Program-made: the position numbers and the translations under genes
The notes under the pieces: model-generated
Seen by the model: only the letters and a program-made list of their open reading frames with translations
Databases searched by the model: none
Told to the model about the DNA's origin: nothing
DNA from: JAWVYT01 sp046483065
GTDB taxonomy: Bacteria > Gemmatimonadota > Gemmatimonadetes > Longimicrobiales > RSA9
NCBI GenBank assembly: GCA_046483065.1
Contig: JAWODW010000017.1
Span: 54,704-118,703, forward strand
Direction of reading: 5' to 3'
DNA length: 64,000 nt
Part shown: positions 1 through 9,762 of the stretch, piece after piece
How the letters are laid out: the number at the start of each line of letters is the position of its first letter
Position numbering within the stretch: the first letter of the stretch is position 1

Positions 1-218
1 AGAGCGGAACGACCACGTCCCGGCGCGGCCGCGTGAGGGAGCGGGAGAAGAACTCGTTCAACTTGATACGGGTGACGGACGAAGTGATCCGGATAACGCA
101 CTACATGTACTTCGAGGACACGGACCGGTTCGCATCGGTGAGCCGTCACATCTTCCCCCGCACGCCCATCGCGTTCTTCGGGGACAGCCTCGCGCTGGAT
201 GGAAAGGCTGATCGATGA
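1..218 (+). CDS. 3' end of an unidentified upstream gene (partial)
   Basis: An open frame enters from the left edge and stops at TGA 216-218. I do not recognise the last ~70 residues; they contain the stretches RITHYMYFEDTDRF and HIFPRTPIAFFGDS. The stop overlaps the next gene's start as ATGA, so the two are probably translationally coupled. A GTG at 33 could start a 61-residue product, but the frame stays open to the left edge, so a C-terminal fragment is more likely. Its function cannot be judged from this window. Confidence 0.45.
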   Translation, partial: SGTTTSRRGRVREREKNSFNLIRVTDEVIRITHYMYFEDTDRFASVSRHIFPRTPIAFFGDSLALDGKADR

Positions 219-2443
219 GCTCTGCCCGATGGCTCCTCGGGGCCATCCTCAGTGTGGTGTTGGTGGGGTCGGCCGCGGCCCAGAGGCCGGACGTGGCGGA
301 GCTACGGTTCGAGGGCAACGCGGCCTTCAACCGGTCGGAGCTGGCCTCGGCCATCGTAACGCAGCCGCCATCATGCGGACTGCCGGTCCTCTGCTGGATC
401 GGGATCGGCTATGAACTCTCCGACTTCGATTCAGGCACGTTGGAAGCCGACGTGTTCCGATTGAAGGTGTACTATTTCGAACGCGGGTACCGGGAGGCCG
501 AGATCACCCCGGACACTGTCCTGGTCGACCCGGAAGCGGTCCGGGTCACCTTTCACATTGACGAGGGCCGTCCCGTACGCGTGTCGGACGTGGAGATCGA
601 CGGGCTGCCGGATGCGATCTCGCCTCGCTCGCTGCCCATCGAGGCCGGCGCGCCGTTCGACGTGGTGTCCTACGAGGCGACGCGGGACACCCTCCAGAAC
701 CGGCTCCGGAACAACGGCTACGCCAGCGGCCAGGTCCTGGTGGGCTACTCCATCCGCGGGGAGTCGCCGTACCGGGCTGTGATCCGGTACACCGTGTATC
801 CGGGAACGCGTGCCCGGTTCGGCGACATTGCGGTGGAGGGCGCCGACCAGGTCACGCCGGAGCTGGTGCACCGTATGCTCACGTTCGGGCCGGGCGACCT
901 GTACAGCCGGAGGGAGCTCCTGGAGAGCCAGCGGAACCTGTACGGGCTCCAGATCTTCCGCCAGGCGGACGTGCGGGCCGACACCGACGCGGAGCCTGAC
1001 AGCATCGTACCGGTGCGGGTCCGGTTGGCCGAAGGGAACATGCACCGGGTCCGGCTGGGCGGCGGTGCGAACAACGTGGAGTGTGCCAACGTCGAGGGGC
1101 GGTGGACGAGCCGGAACTTCCTCGGCAACGGTCGTCGCCTGACGGTGCGCGGGCGCGTGGGCAACCTCCTGATCGACCGGTGCGGCTGGCTCGTGAACGA
1201 GGCGTTTACGGAGTACTCCAATCTGACGGGACTGGCGTCCGTCGACTTCACGCAGCCGTGGTTCTTCGGGCCGCGCAACCGGATCGGGGTGGGTCTCTTC
1301 GCCGAGCGGCGCAATGTGCCGGAGGTCTTCGTCCGGAGCGCCCTGGGTGGCTATCTGTCGGTGAGCCGGTCGCTGGGTCGCAGCGCCACGGCCACCCTGG
1401 CCTTCCGGCCCGAGCTCACGGAGCTGATCACGGAGAACGAGCTCTTCTTCTGTGTGAATTTCGTGGCGTGCACCTTCGAGGCCATCGACGACCTCCAGGA
1501 GCCGCACTGGCTGGCGCCGGTGACGCTGTCGTTCACCATGGACCGGACCGATGCCCTGTTCAACCCGAGCCGGGGTTTCACCATCCGGCTGGACCTGGAG
1601 CACGCGGCCGCGTATACGGGCTCGGACTTCGCCTACACCCGGCTCCTGGGTGAGACCAGTCGATACGTGGGCTCCGAGGGTGGGGTGGTGCTGGCCACCC
1701 GCATCCGGGGCGGTGTAGGGGCCCCCCACGGCGATGGGAGCTCGGAGACGCTCGGGCTGAACCCGCAGAAGCGGTTCTTCGCCGGGGGCGCGAACAGCGT
1801 CCGGGGCTTCGACCAGTTCCGGCTCGGGCCCACACTCCTGGGGATCGACGCGGTGCCGAACCTGGTGAACGGGGACACCAGCTCCATCGAGGGCCTGGGC
1901 CCCGGGGAGGGCGCGGGCTGCACCATGGCCGAGGTGAACACGGGCACCTGCGACGCGAGCGTGTTGCCGGACCATCGGTTCGCGCTCCGGCCCACGGGGG
2001 GCGAAGTGCTCCTCGAGGGCAACATCGAGGTACGGTTCCCGCTCCCGGTAGCCGGCGGCAACCTGCGGGGCGCTATGTTCGTGGATGCCGGCCAGGTCTG
2101 GGCCACCCGGGAGGATGTGGCCCTCGGCGAGATCGTGGCCACGCCGGGATTCGGGCTCCGCTACCAGAGCCCCATCGGCCCCATCCGGCTGGATGCGGCG
2201 CTGAACACCATGGGGCCCCGGTCCCTGACCGTCCTGACCACGGCTGTGGAGAGCTGTATGATCGACGAACCGGGATGCCAGAAGATCCGCTACCGTGAGC
2301 CGAAGGCGACGCTGCGCAACGCCGATAACGTGGTGCCCCTCGATCAGCCTGTGCGGTACGGCAGCGGCCTCGCGCAGGTGGACGGGCTGAGCGGGTTCCT
2401 GAATCAGTGGCAGCTCCACTTTTCCATCGGGCAGGCGTTCTGA
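215..2443 (+). CDS. tamA: Omp85-family outer membrane assembly protein (TamA/BamA-like)
   Basis: This is a 742-residue outer membrane barrel protein of the Omp85 superfamily. It starts with a signal peptide ending near VGSAAAQ (residue ~23). Two to three POTRA-like repeats follow; one contains FGDIAVEGADQVTP and LYSRRELLESQRNL (residues ~200-250). The C-terminal half is a D15-type barrel with the conserved loop-6 motif in SVRGFDQF (~residues 527-534) and the C-terminal Phe typical of barrel substrates. The POTRA number and the directly following tamB gene (TGATG overlap) favour TamA, which works with TamB in moving proteins or lipids to the outer membrane. A divergent BamA cannot be excluded by reading alone. 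Confidence 0.85.
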   Translation: MSSARWLLGAILSVVLVGSAAAQRPDVAELRFEGNAAFNRSELASAIVTQPPSCGLPVLCWIGIGYELSDFDSGTLEADVFRLKVYYFERGYREAEITPDTVLVDPEAVRVTFHIDEGRPVRVSDVEIDGLPDAISPRSLPIEAGAPFDVVSYEATRDTLQNRLRNNGYASGQVLVGYSIRGESPYRAVIRYTVYPGTRARFGDIAVEGADQVTPELVHRMLTFGPGDLYSRRELLESQRNLYGLQIFRQADVRADTDAEPDSIVPVRVRLAEGNMHRVRLGGGANNVECANVEGRWTSRNFLGNGRRLTVRGRVGNLLIDRCGWLVNEAFTEYSNLTGLASVDFTQPWFFGPRNRIGVGLFAERRNVPEVFVRSALGGYLSVSRSLGRSATATLAFRPELTELITENELFFCVNFVACTFEAIDDLQEPHWLAPVTLSFTMDRTDALFNPSRGFTIRLDLEHAAAYTGSDFAYTRLLGETSRYVGSEGGVVLATRIRGGVGAPHGDGSSETLGLNPQKRFFAGGANSVRGFDQFRLGPTLLGIDAVPNLVNGDTSSIEGLGPGEGAGCTMAEVNTGTCDASVLPDHRFALRPTGGEVLLEGNIEVRFPLPVAGGNLRGAMFVDAGQVWATREDVALGEIVATPGFGLRYQSPIGPIRLDAALNTMGPRSLTVLTTAVESCMIDEPGCQKIRYREPKATLRNADNVVPLDQPVRYGSGLAQVDGLSGFLNQWQLHFSIGQAF

Positions 2444-5400
2444 TGGCCATTACCCGCCGTGTGGTCCGGTACCTCACTCTGACCCTCGCGGGAGTGGTGG
2501 TGGCGGCGGTGGGGATGGTGCTGTTCCTGACCCGTACCGAGGCCGGTGTGGAGCGCGCGGGCCGGTACGTGGTGGAGCGCCTCGACCGCTCCATCAACGG
2601 CACAGTGACCGTGGAACGGATCACGGCCGCCGGCAGCCTGCTTCAGGGGGTCATGCTGCACGAGGTGGCGATAAGCGACGTTGACGGCCGGCCCTTCCTG
2701 CGGGCCGACAGCGCCCGTCTCGGCTACCGGATCCGTACGTTCCTTGCCGGCTCTGTGGTCTTCGACCGGCTGTTGGTCTACGGCCCCGATCTGGTCATCG
2801 AACGGCTGCCGGGACAACAGTGGAACTACGAGGGGATCTTCGCCGACACCACCGCGCCCGATACCGCTGCGGACTCGGATGGCGACGGGTTGATTATGAT
2901 CCGGGATGCCACCGTGCGCGGGGGCCGCGTCACGGTCCGGTTCCCGTGGGAGATCGAACCCGGGGCCGACACGTCGCGGTTGACCCTGGAGGCCGTACCC
3001 GGTGGGCGGGTCCGCACGGTGCGATTCGACAGCGTGAACGCTTACCTCCCCGAGGTGATCTGGGAGGCGCCGGGGACCGACGGTCGCCTCATCCAGGTGG
3101 AGGACCTCTCCACGCGGGCGTTCATCTGGGACACGGCGCTGGAGGTGGAAGAGCTGGCTGGCCGGGTGACCCTGCAGGACTCGGTGGTCAACTTCACGGC
3201 GGAGCCCATCCGTTTGCCGGACTCGGAGCTGGTCATGGACGGGCGCATCGTGCTCGGTGAGAACGGCAACCGGTACGACCTGGAAGCGGTCACCGAGGGC
3301 GCGGCGTTCCGGGACTTCCGGTGGCTCTACCCACGGCTCCCGGCGGAGGGGGGCGGCTCGCTCCGGTTCCGGCTCGAGACACAGGCCCCGGGGCGCACCC
3401 TCTTCCTGGCCCGGGACGCGGAGCTCACGGCCCGGGGCAGTGAGGTCACCGGATCGTTCGGTGTGGTGACCGGCGGCACGCTCCGGCTTACCGACGTGGA
3501 CCTCCGGGCTACACCGCTGGACCTGGACTTTCTTGCCACCCTGCTCCCGGACGGGCTCCCGCTTTCCGGGCTGGTCATGGGAACCGCCACAGCGGAGGGG
3601 ACGCTGGACGCGCTCCGCACCGCCGGCGACGTCCGCCATCGCACGTTCGACGCTGACGGGAACGGCGCCGAGTCGGCACTCCGGTGGAACGGGACCCTGG
3701 GCACGAGCGCGCCGTATCCGCTGAGGGCGATGGAGGTCGAGCTTCGAGCCGTGGAGCTGGCACAGGTGGCCCAGTACGTGCCCGAGCTGCGGGTCCGCGG
3801 GACGGCCCGGGGCACCGTGCGGGCGGACGGCTCGCTGGAGGACGGGGTCCAGGTAACCGGCGACCTGTCGCTGGACCACGGCGGGCAGCCGTCGATGATC
3901 CAAGGTGCCGGCCGGTTCGCCCTCGGCGCAACGCCCACCTTCGACCTCCAGTTCGAGGCTGCGCCGGTGGCACTGGAGCTCCTGGCGCTGCAGGTGCCGG
4001 CGCTGGAGGGGTTGCACGGCGAGGCACGCGGCCCCGTGACGGTCTCCGGGTCCCTGGATGACCTGACGGTGGACGCCGACATCATGACCCCGGCCGGGGA
4101 CGTGGTGGTGCGGGGCAACGTGGCGGTCAACGGGATGCCTCGATACCGGGCGGAGGGCTCCATTACCGATTTCCGCGTGGATCGAGTGGTTCCGGGCCTG
4201 CCCGAGACAGTGGTGACCGGCCGCTTCGATCTCGACGGCGAGGGGGGCACTCCCGAGGAGGCGGACAGCCGGCTCTCTCTCGACGTGCTCTCGGCCAGAG
4301 TGGACGGGGTAGAGGTGTACCGGGGCACGCTGCGCGGGGGTATTACCAGCGGACTGGCCCGGGTCGACAGCCTGATGGTGGCCACGGAAGTGGGCGATGC
4401 CGAGGCGCGGGGCACCTTCGGGCTCATGGAGGGGCGGACCGGCGAGCTGGACGTGAGCGTCCGGGCTGATTCACTGGTGTTCCTGGAGCCCGTTCTCCTG
4501 CCCGACGCAGCGCCGCTGGATGTCGACGTCGAGCAGGCCGCCCGGATCGATGGCCGGATCAACCTCGATGGTCGGCTCACCGGCTCGGTCGCCGAGTGGC
4601 GGACCACCGCCACCGTCGGGTTCCGGTCGTTCGTCTACGAGCAGCTCCACGTCGGTCGGGGGCAGGTCGACGTGACGTGGAGCCCGGACTCGCTCCTGCT
4701 GGACCTCGACGTCGACTCGCTCCTCCACGGGAACCGGCGCCTGGCGAGCGCGCAGGGCTCGGTCAGATACGAGGGTGACCGGGGTACGGTCACGCTGACT
4801 GCCCAGGGCCGGGAGACGCAGCGGCTCATGCTGGAGAGCGGCTTCCAGCCCCAGGGCGATGTGATCCGGTTGAGGCTGCGCCAGCTCCATCTCACCACCC
4901 GGGAAGGCGCGTGGATGCTGGGGGACTCGGCCCGGGTGACGGTGGGCGGGAGTGGCTTCGACACCGACAGCCTGGTCCTGGTGCGCGACCCGGCGGGAGC
5001 CCGGATCCGGATCATGGGCGTACTCCCCTGGCGGCAGCCGGCGGCCGACGAGGTGCAGGAGGCGTCGCTGTCCATCGACCTGGAGGACGTGCAGATCGGC
5101 GAGTTCCTGAGGGCCACGCAGACCGACACGCTGGTGGGTGGGATCGTGACCGGGAAGGCACGCGTCACGGGGACGGCGCTGGAGCCCGAGCTCCAGAGCC
5201 GGGTGGATATCCGGTCGTTCAGCTACGGCACCGCCGTGCTGGACAGCGTTCACGCCGAGGTGGCATACAGCGACCGGGTGCTGGACGGCAGCTTCGAGGG
5301 CTGGCGGGACCGGGCGACGATCCTGACCGGTGGGGTCCGGGTGCCTGTGGAGCTTGCGCTCGCGGAGCAGGACGAGCGGCTCCTGGACCGGTCGATGAGC

Positions 5401-6873
5401 GTGACGGCTCGGGCCAACGGTATGCCCGCGGAGCTGCTCACGTTCTTCATCCCGGGGCTCCGCGACCTGCGCGGACAGCTGTACGGGGAGATGGCGGTGG
5501 TGGGTACGCCCGTCGACCCGGATCTCCAGGGGGAGGTGGAGCTTCGGGAAGGATCGGCCTACTTCGAGCCGCTGGAGGTGGGTTACAGCAGGGTACAGGC
5601 GAACGCACGGATGGCCGAAGGGTCGGAAGTGGAGCTGGAGGCCGAGCTGGCCACGAGCAGCGGGCGGGGTCGCATCCGGGGCACGCTCGACCTTGTCGAG
5701 CCCAGGGACCCGGTCTTCGACCTGGAGGTGGTGGCCGAGCGGCTCGACGCGACCCGACGACGGGACGTCACCGCTGTAGTGGACGGTGTGGCCCGGCTCC
5801 GGGGCCGCTACACCCGACCGGTGGTCTCCGGCAGCCTCACCATCGTGCGGGGCGAGATGAACCTGGACGAGGTCTGGCGGCAGTACCAGGTGGTCCAGCT
5901 CGATACTACCCTCTTCCAGATGCTGGACACGACTCAGGTCAGCTATCGGCCGGAGTCCGAGAGCCCCTTTCTGGAGAACCTGAGGGTCACCAACACCACG
6001 TTGCGCACGGACCGGAACTTCTGGCTCCGGAGCCAGGAGCTGAACGTGGAGGTGGGAGGCAGTCTGGCCCTCGAGGTGGACCGACAGTCCGACGACTTCC
6101 GGCTCACGGGGACGCTCCAGGTGGTCGACGGCAACTACCAGCTCCTGGCGCGAGGGCTGCCAAGCGGGCGGCGGTTCGAGATCCGGGAGGGGACCATTGA
6201 GTTCGTGGGCACGCCCGGGATCAACCCGAACCTGGAGATCGAGGCGGCCTACCGCATCCGACCCGCGCAAGGCGAGCCGATCGACGTCATCGCATCGGTC
6301 ACCGGGACGCTCCAGGATCCCAGGGTGGCGTTGACCAGCGAGACCGAGGTCCCCATGAGCGAGACCGACCTGGCCAGCTATATCCTCTTCGGTCGGGCCA
6401 GCGCCGAGCTGACGCAGGCCCAGCTCGATGCGACCTCCGGTGGCGCCCTTGCCGCCGGGCTATTCAGCCCCATGCTGAGCGGGGCGGCCAGCTCGGGGAT
6501 CCAGCAGGTGGCGTCCAGCCTCGGGCTGCCCGTGGACTACGTGGCCTTCAGTCTGCCCGAATACGGCGGTCTGCGGCAGCAGGCGGGCGGACCCACCAGC
6601 CTCTTCGGCAACGCCCAGATCGAGGTCGGCTTCGACCCGGCCCCGAACGTGTCGGTGATCGGCAGCGTGCGGCTCCCCAGCGGCACCGAGACGGAAGGGC
6701 AGGTGTCCACACTCCGCCTCTTCGGTGCCCGGGTCGAGTACCGGCCGTGGCAGACGTGGACCATTGAGGGCTACATCGAGGACCAGTTCGCCCGCCGGCC
6801 GTCCTTCGGCATCTCCGAGATCTCCGACCGGAAGGTCCTGGGGCTCTCCTTCTTCCGGGAGTGGGGGTACTGA
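2443..6873 (+). CDS. tamB: Translocation and assembly module protein TamB (DUF490)
   Basis: This encodes a protein of 1476 residues, in the size range of TamB/AsmA-like inner-membrane-anchored proteins. The ATG at 2443 overlaps the tamA stop by one base (TGATG). It gives one N-terminal membrane helix (VVVAAVGMVLFLTRTEAG, residues ~15-35), followed by a very long, regularly beta-rich periplasmic region. The C-terminal ~350 residues look like the TamB domain: VDGNYQLLARGLPSGRRF, EGTIEFVGTPGINPNLEIEA, and LASYILFGRA. TamB is thought to form a periplasm-spanning hydrophobic groove that carries lipids or helps barrel assembly with TamA. The adjacent tamA supports this pairing. Confidence 0.9.
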   Translation: MAITRRVVRYLTLTLAGVVVAAVGMVLFLTRTEAGVERAGRYVVERLDRSINGTVTVERITAAGSLLQGVMLHEVAISDVDGRPFLRADSARLGYRIRTFLAGSVVFDRLLVYGPDLVIERLPGQQWNYEGIFADTTAPDTAADSDGDGLIMIRDATVRGGRVTVRFPWEIEPGADTSRLTLEAVPGGRVRTVRFDSVNAYLPEVIWEAPGTDGRLIQVEDLSTRAFIWDTALEVEELAGRVTLQDSVVNFTAEPIRLPDSELVMDGRIVLGENGNRYDLEAVTEGAAFRDFRWLYPRLPAEGGGSLRFRLETQAPGRTLFLARDAELTARGSEVTGSFGVVTGGTLRLTDVDLRATPLDLDFLATLLPDGLPLSGLVMGTATAEGTLDALRTAGDVRHRTFDADGNGAESALRWNGTLGTSAPYPLRAMEVELRAVELAQVAQYVPELRVRGTARGTVRADGSLEDGVQVTGDLSLDHGGQPSMIQGAGRFALGATPTFDLQFEAAPVALELLALQVPALEGLHGEARGPVTVSGSLDDLTVDADIMTPAGDVVVRGNVAVNGMPRYRAEGSITDFRVDRVVPGLPETVVTGRFDLDGEGGTPEEADSRLSLDVLSARVDGVEVYRGTLRGGITSGLARVDSLMVATEVGDAEARGTFGLMEGRTGELDVSVRADSLVFLEPVLLPDAAPLDVDVEQAARIDGRINLDGRLTGSVAEWRTTATVGFRSFVYEQLHVGRGQVDVTWSPDSLLLDLDVDSLLHGNRRLASAQGSVRYEGDRGTVTLTAQGRETQRLMLESGFQPQGDVIRLRLRQLHLTTREGAWMLGDSARVTVGGSGFDTDSLVLVRDPAGARIRIMGVLPWRQPAADEVQEASLSIDLEDVQIGEFLRATQTDTLVGGIVTGKARVTGTALEPELQSRVDIRSFSYGTAVLDSVHAEVAYSDRVLDGSFEGWRDRATILTGGVRVPVELALAEQDERLLDRSMSVTARANGMPAELLTFFIPGLRDLRGQLYGEMAVVGTPVDPDLQGEVELREGSAYFEPLEVGYSRVQANARMAEGSEVELEAELATSSGRGRIRGTLDLVEPRDPVFDLEVVAERLDATRRRDVTAVVDGVARLRGRYTRPVVSGSLTIVRGEMNLDEVWRQYQVVQLDTTLFQMLDTTQVSYRPESESPFLENLRVTNTTLRTDRNFWLRSQELNVEVGGSLALEVDRQSDDFRLTGTLQVVDGNYQLLARGLPSGRRFEIREGTIEFVGTPGINPNLEIEAAYRIRPAQGEPIDVIASVTGTLQDPRVALTSETEVPMSETDLASYILFGRASAELTQAQLDATSGGALAAGLFSPMLSGAASSGIQQVASSLGLPVDYVAFSLPEYGGLRQQAGGPTSLFGNAQIEVGFDPAPNVSVIGSVRLPSGTETEGQVSTLRLFGARVEYRPWQTWTIEGYIEDQFARRPSFGISEISDRKVLGLSFFREWGY

Positions 6874-6941
6874 GCGCTGGATCAGCAGCCCATCCCCGGG
6901 GTATCTTGCAATTCGATAAGACCCCCTGATCTGAGAGAGCA

Positions 6942-7790
6942 ATGCAACGGACCAAGATCTTCGTGATGATGGCGGGGCTGACCGCCCTGCTGGTGGTGCT
7001 GGGCGGGTACATCGGCGGGACGGGTGGCGCCGTGGCGCTGTTCGTCTTTGCCGGGCTCATGAACTTCGGGATGTACTGGTGGAGCGACAAGGCGGTGCTG
7101 CGCATGTACAAGGCGCAGATCATCGACCGGTCCCAGGCGCCGGAGCTCTACGACATGGTGGACCGGCTCCGCCAGCGGGCGGGGCTGCCCATGCCCACCG
7201 TGGCCATCGCGCCGCAGGAGCAGCCGAACGCCTTCGCCACCGGCCGCAACCATGAGCACGCGGTGGTCTGCTGTACCGCCGGCCTCCTCCAGCTGGTGGA
7301 CACGCAGGAGATCGAGGGCGTCATCGCCCACGAGCTGGCCCACATCAAGCACCGGCACATGCTGGTGAGCACGGTGGCGGCCACCATGGCCGGTGCGGTG
7401 GCGATGATCGGCCGGATCGTGACCTGGGGCGCCATCTTCGGGGTGGGCGGCCGGGATCGGGGCGGCGGTGGGCTCGGCATGATCGTGATGGCCATCGTCG
7501 CCCCCATCGCGGCCATGATGATCCAGTTCGCCATCAGCCGGCAGAACGAGTTCCAGGCGGATCGGACGGGCGCGGAGATCAGCGGTAATCCCATGGGGCT
7601 GGCGAGCGCGCTGCAGAAACTCGACGCGTATAGCCGGCGGATCCCCATGCAGCTCAATCCCGCCGGCGCGTCGCTGGCCATCGTGAACCCGCTGGCGGGC
7701 CAGAAAGCGAGCTTCAGCAGCCTGTTCAGCACCCACCCCGCCACGGAGGAGCGAGTGGAGCGGTTGAAGGAGCTGGCAGCCGGCCGGTGA
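6942..7790 (+). CDS. htpX: Zinc metalloprotease HtpX (M48B)
   Basis: This 282-residue protein has the usual HtpX length. Two hydrophobic N-terminal helices (residues ~5-45) are followed by the zinc site HELAH at residues 130-134 and the third ligand Glu203 in NEFQADRTG. Two more hydrophobic stretches lie between them (AATMAGAVAMIG; IVMAIVAPIAAMMIQF). HtpX is a membrane protease with a cytoplasmic active site that removes damaged membrane proteins. The gene ends in a GTGA overlap with the lipid kinase gene downstream, so the two are probably co-transcribed. Confidence 0.95.
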   Translation: MQRTKIFVMMAGLTALLVVLGGYIGGTGGAVALFVFAGLMNFGMYWWSDKAVLRMYKAQIIDRSQAPELYDMVDRLRQRAGLPMPTVAIAPQEQPNAFATGRNHEHAVVCCTAGLLQLVDTQEIEGVIAHELAHIKHRHMLVSTVAATMAGAVAMIGRIVTWGAIFGVGGRDRGGGGLGMIVMAIVAPIAAMMIQFAISRQNEFQADRTGAEISGNPMGLASALQKLDAYSRRIPMQLNPAGASLAIVNPLAGQKASFSSLFSTHPATEERVERLKELAAGR

Positions 7791-8761
7791 CAGCCGACGC
7801 GTCGGTGCCCTCGAACGGAGACGCAGCCACGGATGATGGTGCGGCCGGCCCTTACGTCGGCCGCACCTTTATCATCCTGAACCCCATTGCGGGGCAGGAC
7901 GAGCCCGCCCGGCTGCGGCGTTTGGTCGGGGGCGAGTTCTCCGCCCGGCGGGCGTCGTTCGAGCTGGCGGAGACGGAGCGAGCGGGCCACGCCACCGAGC
8001 TGGCCCGCGAGGCCGCGGCCCTCGGCTATCGCGCCGTCTGCGTGGTGGGCGGCGACGGTACGCTGGCGGAGGCGGCCACGGGGCTGGCCGGGACCGAGGT
8101 CCCGCTGGCCGTGATCCCCCGGGGCACGGCCAACCAGGTGGCTCACAACCTGCGGATCCCGTCGAACCTGGAGGAGGCCGTGGAGCTGGCGGTGAACGGC
8201 AAGGCGGCGGCCGTGGACCTGGGCGCCATCGGCGACCGGACGTTCGCGCTGGTGGCCGGCGCCGGACTCGACGCCGCCGTAATGGCCAGCGCCACCCGGG
8301 GGATGAAGGAGCGGTGGGGCTTCGGCGCCTATGTGTTCGCCGCCGTGAAGGAGGCGCTCACCGCCCAGCCGGTGGAGTTCCGCATCACCGCCGATGGCGA
8401 GACCGTGGAGGTCCGTGCCGTGAGTGTGATGCTCGCCAATGTGGGAGAGCTCTTCGCCCACTTCCTCCCGTTCCCCGTGCCGCTGGCGCCACGGCCCAAG
8501 AACTCGTGGCAGGACGGCCTCTTCGACGTGGTGGTCCTGGCACCCCGCAACGTCATGGACGTGCCCGCCGTGGTCTGGAAAGCCCTCGGCGGCCAGTTCG
8601 GGGACGACGACCGGCTCCTCCACTTCCAGGCCAAGGAGGTCACCGTCGAGACCGACCCGGCCATCGCGGTCCAGGTCGATGGTGACCCGGCGGGGGAGAC
8701 CCCCATGTCCGCCCGGGCCATGGAGGGCGCCGTGCGGATCATCAGCCCGCTCCTGGTGTGA
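7787..8761 (+). CDS. Diacylglycerol/lipid kinase family protein (YegS-like)
   Basis: A GTG start overlapping the htpX stop (GTGA) gives 324 residues. The catalytic-domain signature is present: ILNPIAG near residue 28, the nucleotide-binding GGDGT at 88-92, and IPRGTANQVAHNL near 110-122. The C-terminal half carries the beta-sandwich typical of YegS/DgkB/BmrU enzymes and ends in a QVDGDP segment. Members phosphorylate diacylglycerol, sphingoid bases or undecaprenol-like lipids; the substrate cannot be told here. The first ~22 residues are a low-complexity lead. Confidence 0.9.
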   Translation: MTADASVPSNGDAATDDGAAGPYVGRTFIILNPIAGQDEPARLRRLVGGEFSARRASFELAETERAGHATELAREAAALGYRAVCVVGGDGTLAEAATGLAGTEVPLAVIPRGTANQVAHNLRIPSNLEEAVELAVNGKAAAVDLGAIGDRTFALVAGAGLDAAVMASATRGMKERWGFGAYVFAAVKEALTAQPVEFRITADGETVEVRAVSVMLANVGELFAHFLPFPVPLAPRPKNSWQDGLFDVVVLAPRNVMDVPAVVWKALGGQFGDDDRLLHFQAKEVTVETDPAIAVQVDGDPAGETPMSARAMEGAVRIISPLLV

Positions 8762-8774
8762 GCCGGGGCCTGCC

Positions 8775-9650
8775 GTGAGCCGGCGCGTCCGGCAGGAGGA
8801 GGTCGTGGCCGCCGATGGGACCCGCCTCGCCCTCTACCGGGTGGGGCGACCCGGAGCGCCCACGGTGGTCCTGATGCCGGGCACCTTCTCCAACCACACC
8901 TTCTGGTTGGGCACCAAGGGCCACGGGATGGCGTGGGCGCTGGCCGACGCCGGTTTCGAGGCCGTGATCCTCGACCCCCGTGGGCACGGCGGGAGCGAGC
9001 GCCCCAACGGCCAGGACTGGACCTTCGACCACTGGGGACGCGTTGATGTCCCCGCTGCCGTGGGTGCCGCAACGGCCGGCGGCGGCCGAACGTTGATGGT
9101 GGGCCACTCCGCCGGCGGCGCGTCGATGCTCATTGCACTGGCTGGTGACCCCGAGGTCCGTGAGCGGGTGGCGGGCGTCGTGGTGCTGGCCACACCCGTG
9201 CCGTGGCTCCAGCGCTGGCGACAGGTCGGGGCGTGGGCCATCCGTGCCGGGTCGCGGCTGCTGGGCCGGTTCCCCGCGCGGGTCCTGGGCCTGGGCCCGG
9301 AGGACGAGTTGCCCGGCGTGATGGGCCAGTGGATGACGTGGAACCTCCGGGGCGAGTGGGAGGGCGACGACGGTGTCGACTACGTCCGGGAGCTGGGCAA
9401 CGTCCGGGTCCCGGTCCTGGCCCTGAGTGGTGCCGGCGACACGGTGTTCGCGCCGCCGGACGCGTGTCGGGGGCTCGTGGAGATGGTCGGTACCGACGAC
9501 GCTACCTACGTCCTGGCGGGCCGAGACACGGGCTTCAGCGAGGATTTTGATCACCCCGGGATCGTGGTCTCGAAGGCCGCCCACGAAGAGGTCTGGCCAC
9601 GGGTCATCGACTGGCTCCAGGACCACTCACCGGACCACCCCGGAGGCTGA
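8775..9650 (+). CDS. Alpha/beta hydrolase
   Basis: This is a 291-residue alpha/beta-hydrolase. The GTG at 8775 (13 bases after the kinase stop) is chosen because it opens directly on the conserved beginning (VSRRVRQEEVVAADGTRLALYR); an open frame further upstream runs antiparallel to kinase coding and is ignored. Features are an oxyanion segment (MPGTFSNHTFW), the strand DPRGHGGSERP, the nucleophile elbow GHSAGGAS, and late acid/His regions around LSGAGDTVFAPP and DFDHPGIV. The acyl or ester substrate is unknown. It probably shares a transcript with htpX and the lipid kinase. Confidence 0.8.
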   Translation: MSRRVRQEEVVAADGTRLALYRVGRPGAPTVVLMPGTFSNHTFWLGTKGHGMAWALADAGFEAVILDPRGHGGSERPNGQDWTFDHWGRVDVPAAVGAATAGGGRTLMVGHSAGGASMLIALAGDPEVRERVAGVVVLATPVPWLQRWRQVGAWAIRAGSRLLGRFPARVLGLGPEDELPGVMGQWMTWNLRGEWEGDDGVDYVRELGNVRVPVLALSGAGDTVFAPPDACRGLVEMVGTDDATYVLAGRDTGFSEDFDHPGIVVSKAAHEEVWPRVIDWLQDHSPDHPGG

Positions 9651-9665
9651 CCGGCGGGGCTTGCA

Positions 9666-9681
9666 CCGGGGCGGACCCCGG
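9666..9681 (+). terminator. Possible hairpin terminator after the hydrolase
   Basis: CCGGGG (9666-9671) and CCCCGG (9676-9681) form a 6-bp G+C stem with a CGGA loop, 15 bases after the hydrolase stop. There is no U-tract, so termination is only a suggestion. Confidence 0.35.
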
Positions 9682-9762
9682 GCGACATTCATGGCCTCAT
9701 GGAGCCCTGCTGCGGCGGGGCGTTCCCTTCTTTGCGACCGATGGACGGAGTAGCAGCAGCCG

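Noticed and set aside
1633..2142. Serine/alanine-rich minus-strand open frame in tamA.
   Set aside because: Shadow of the barrel-coding sequence.
431..4017. Long minus-strand open frames opposite tamA and tamB.
   Set aside because: Composition is the reverse of the coding genes (Arg/Pro/His rich, no domains), and both sense genes are convincing.
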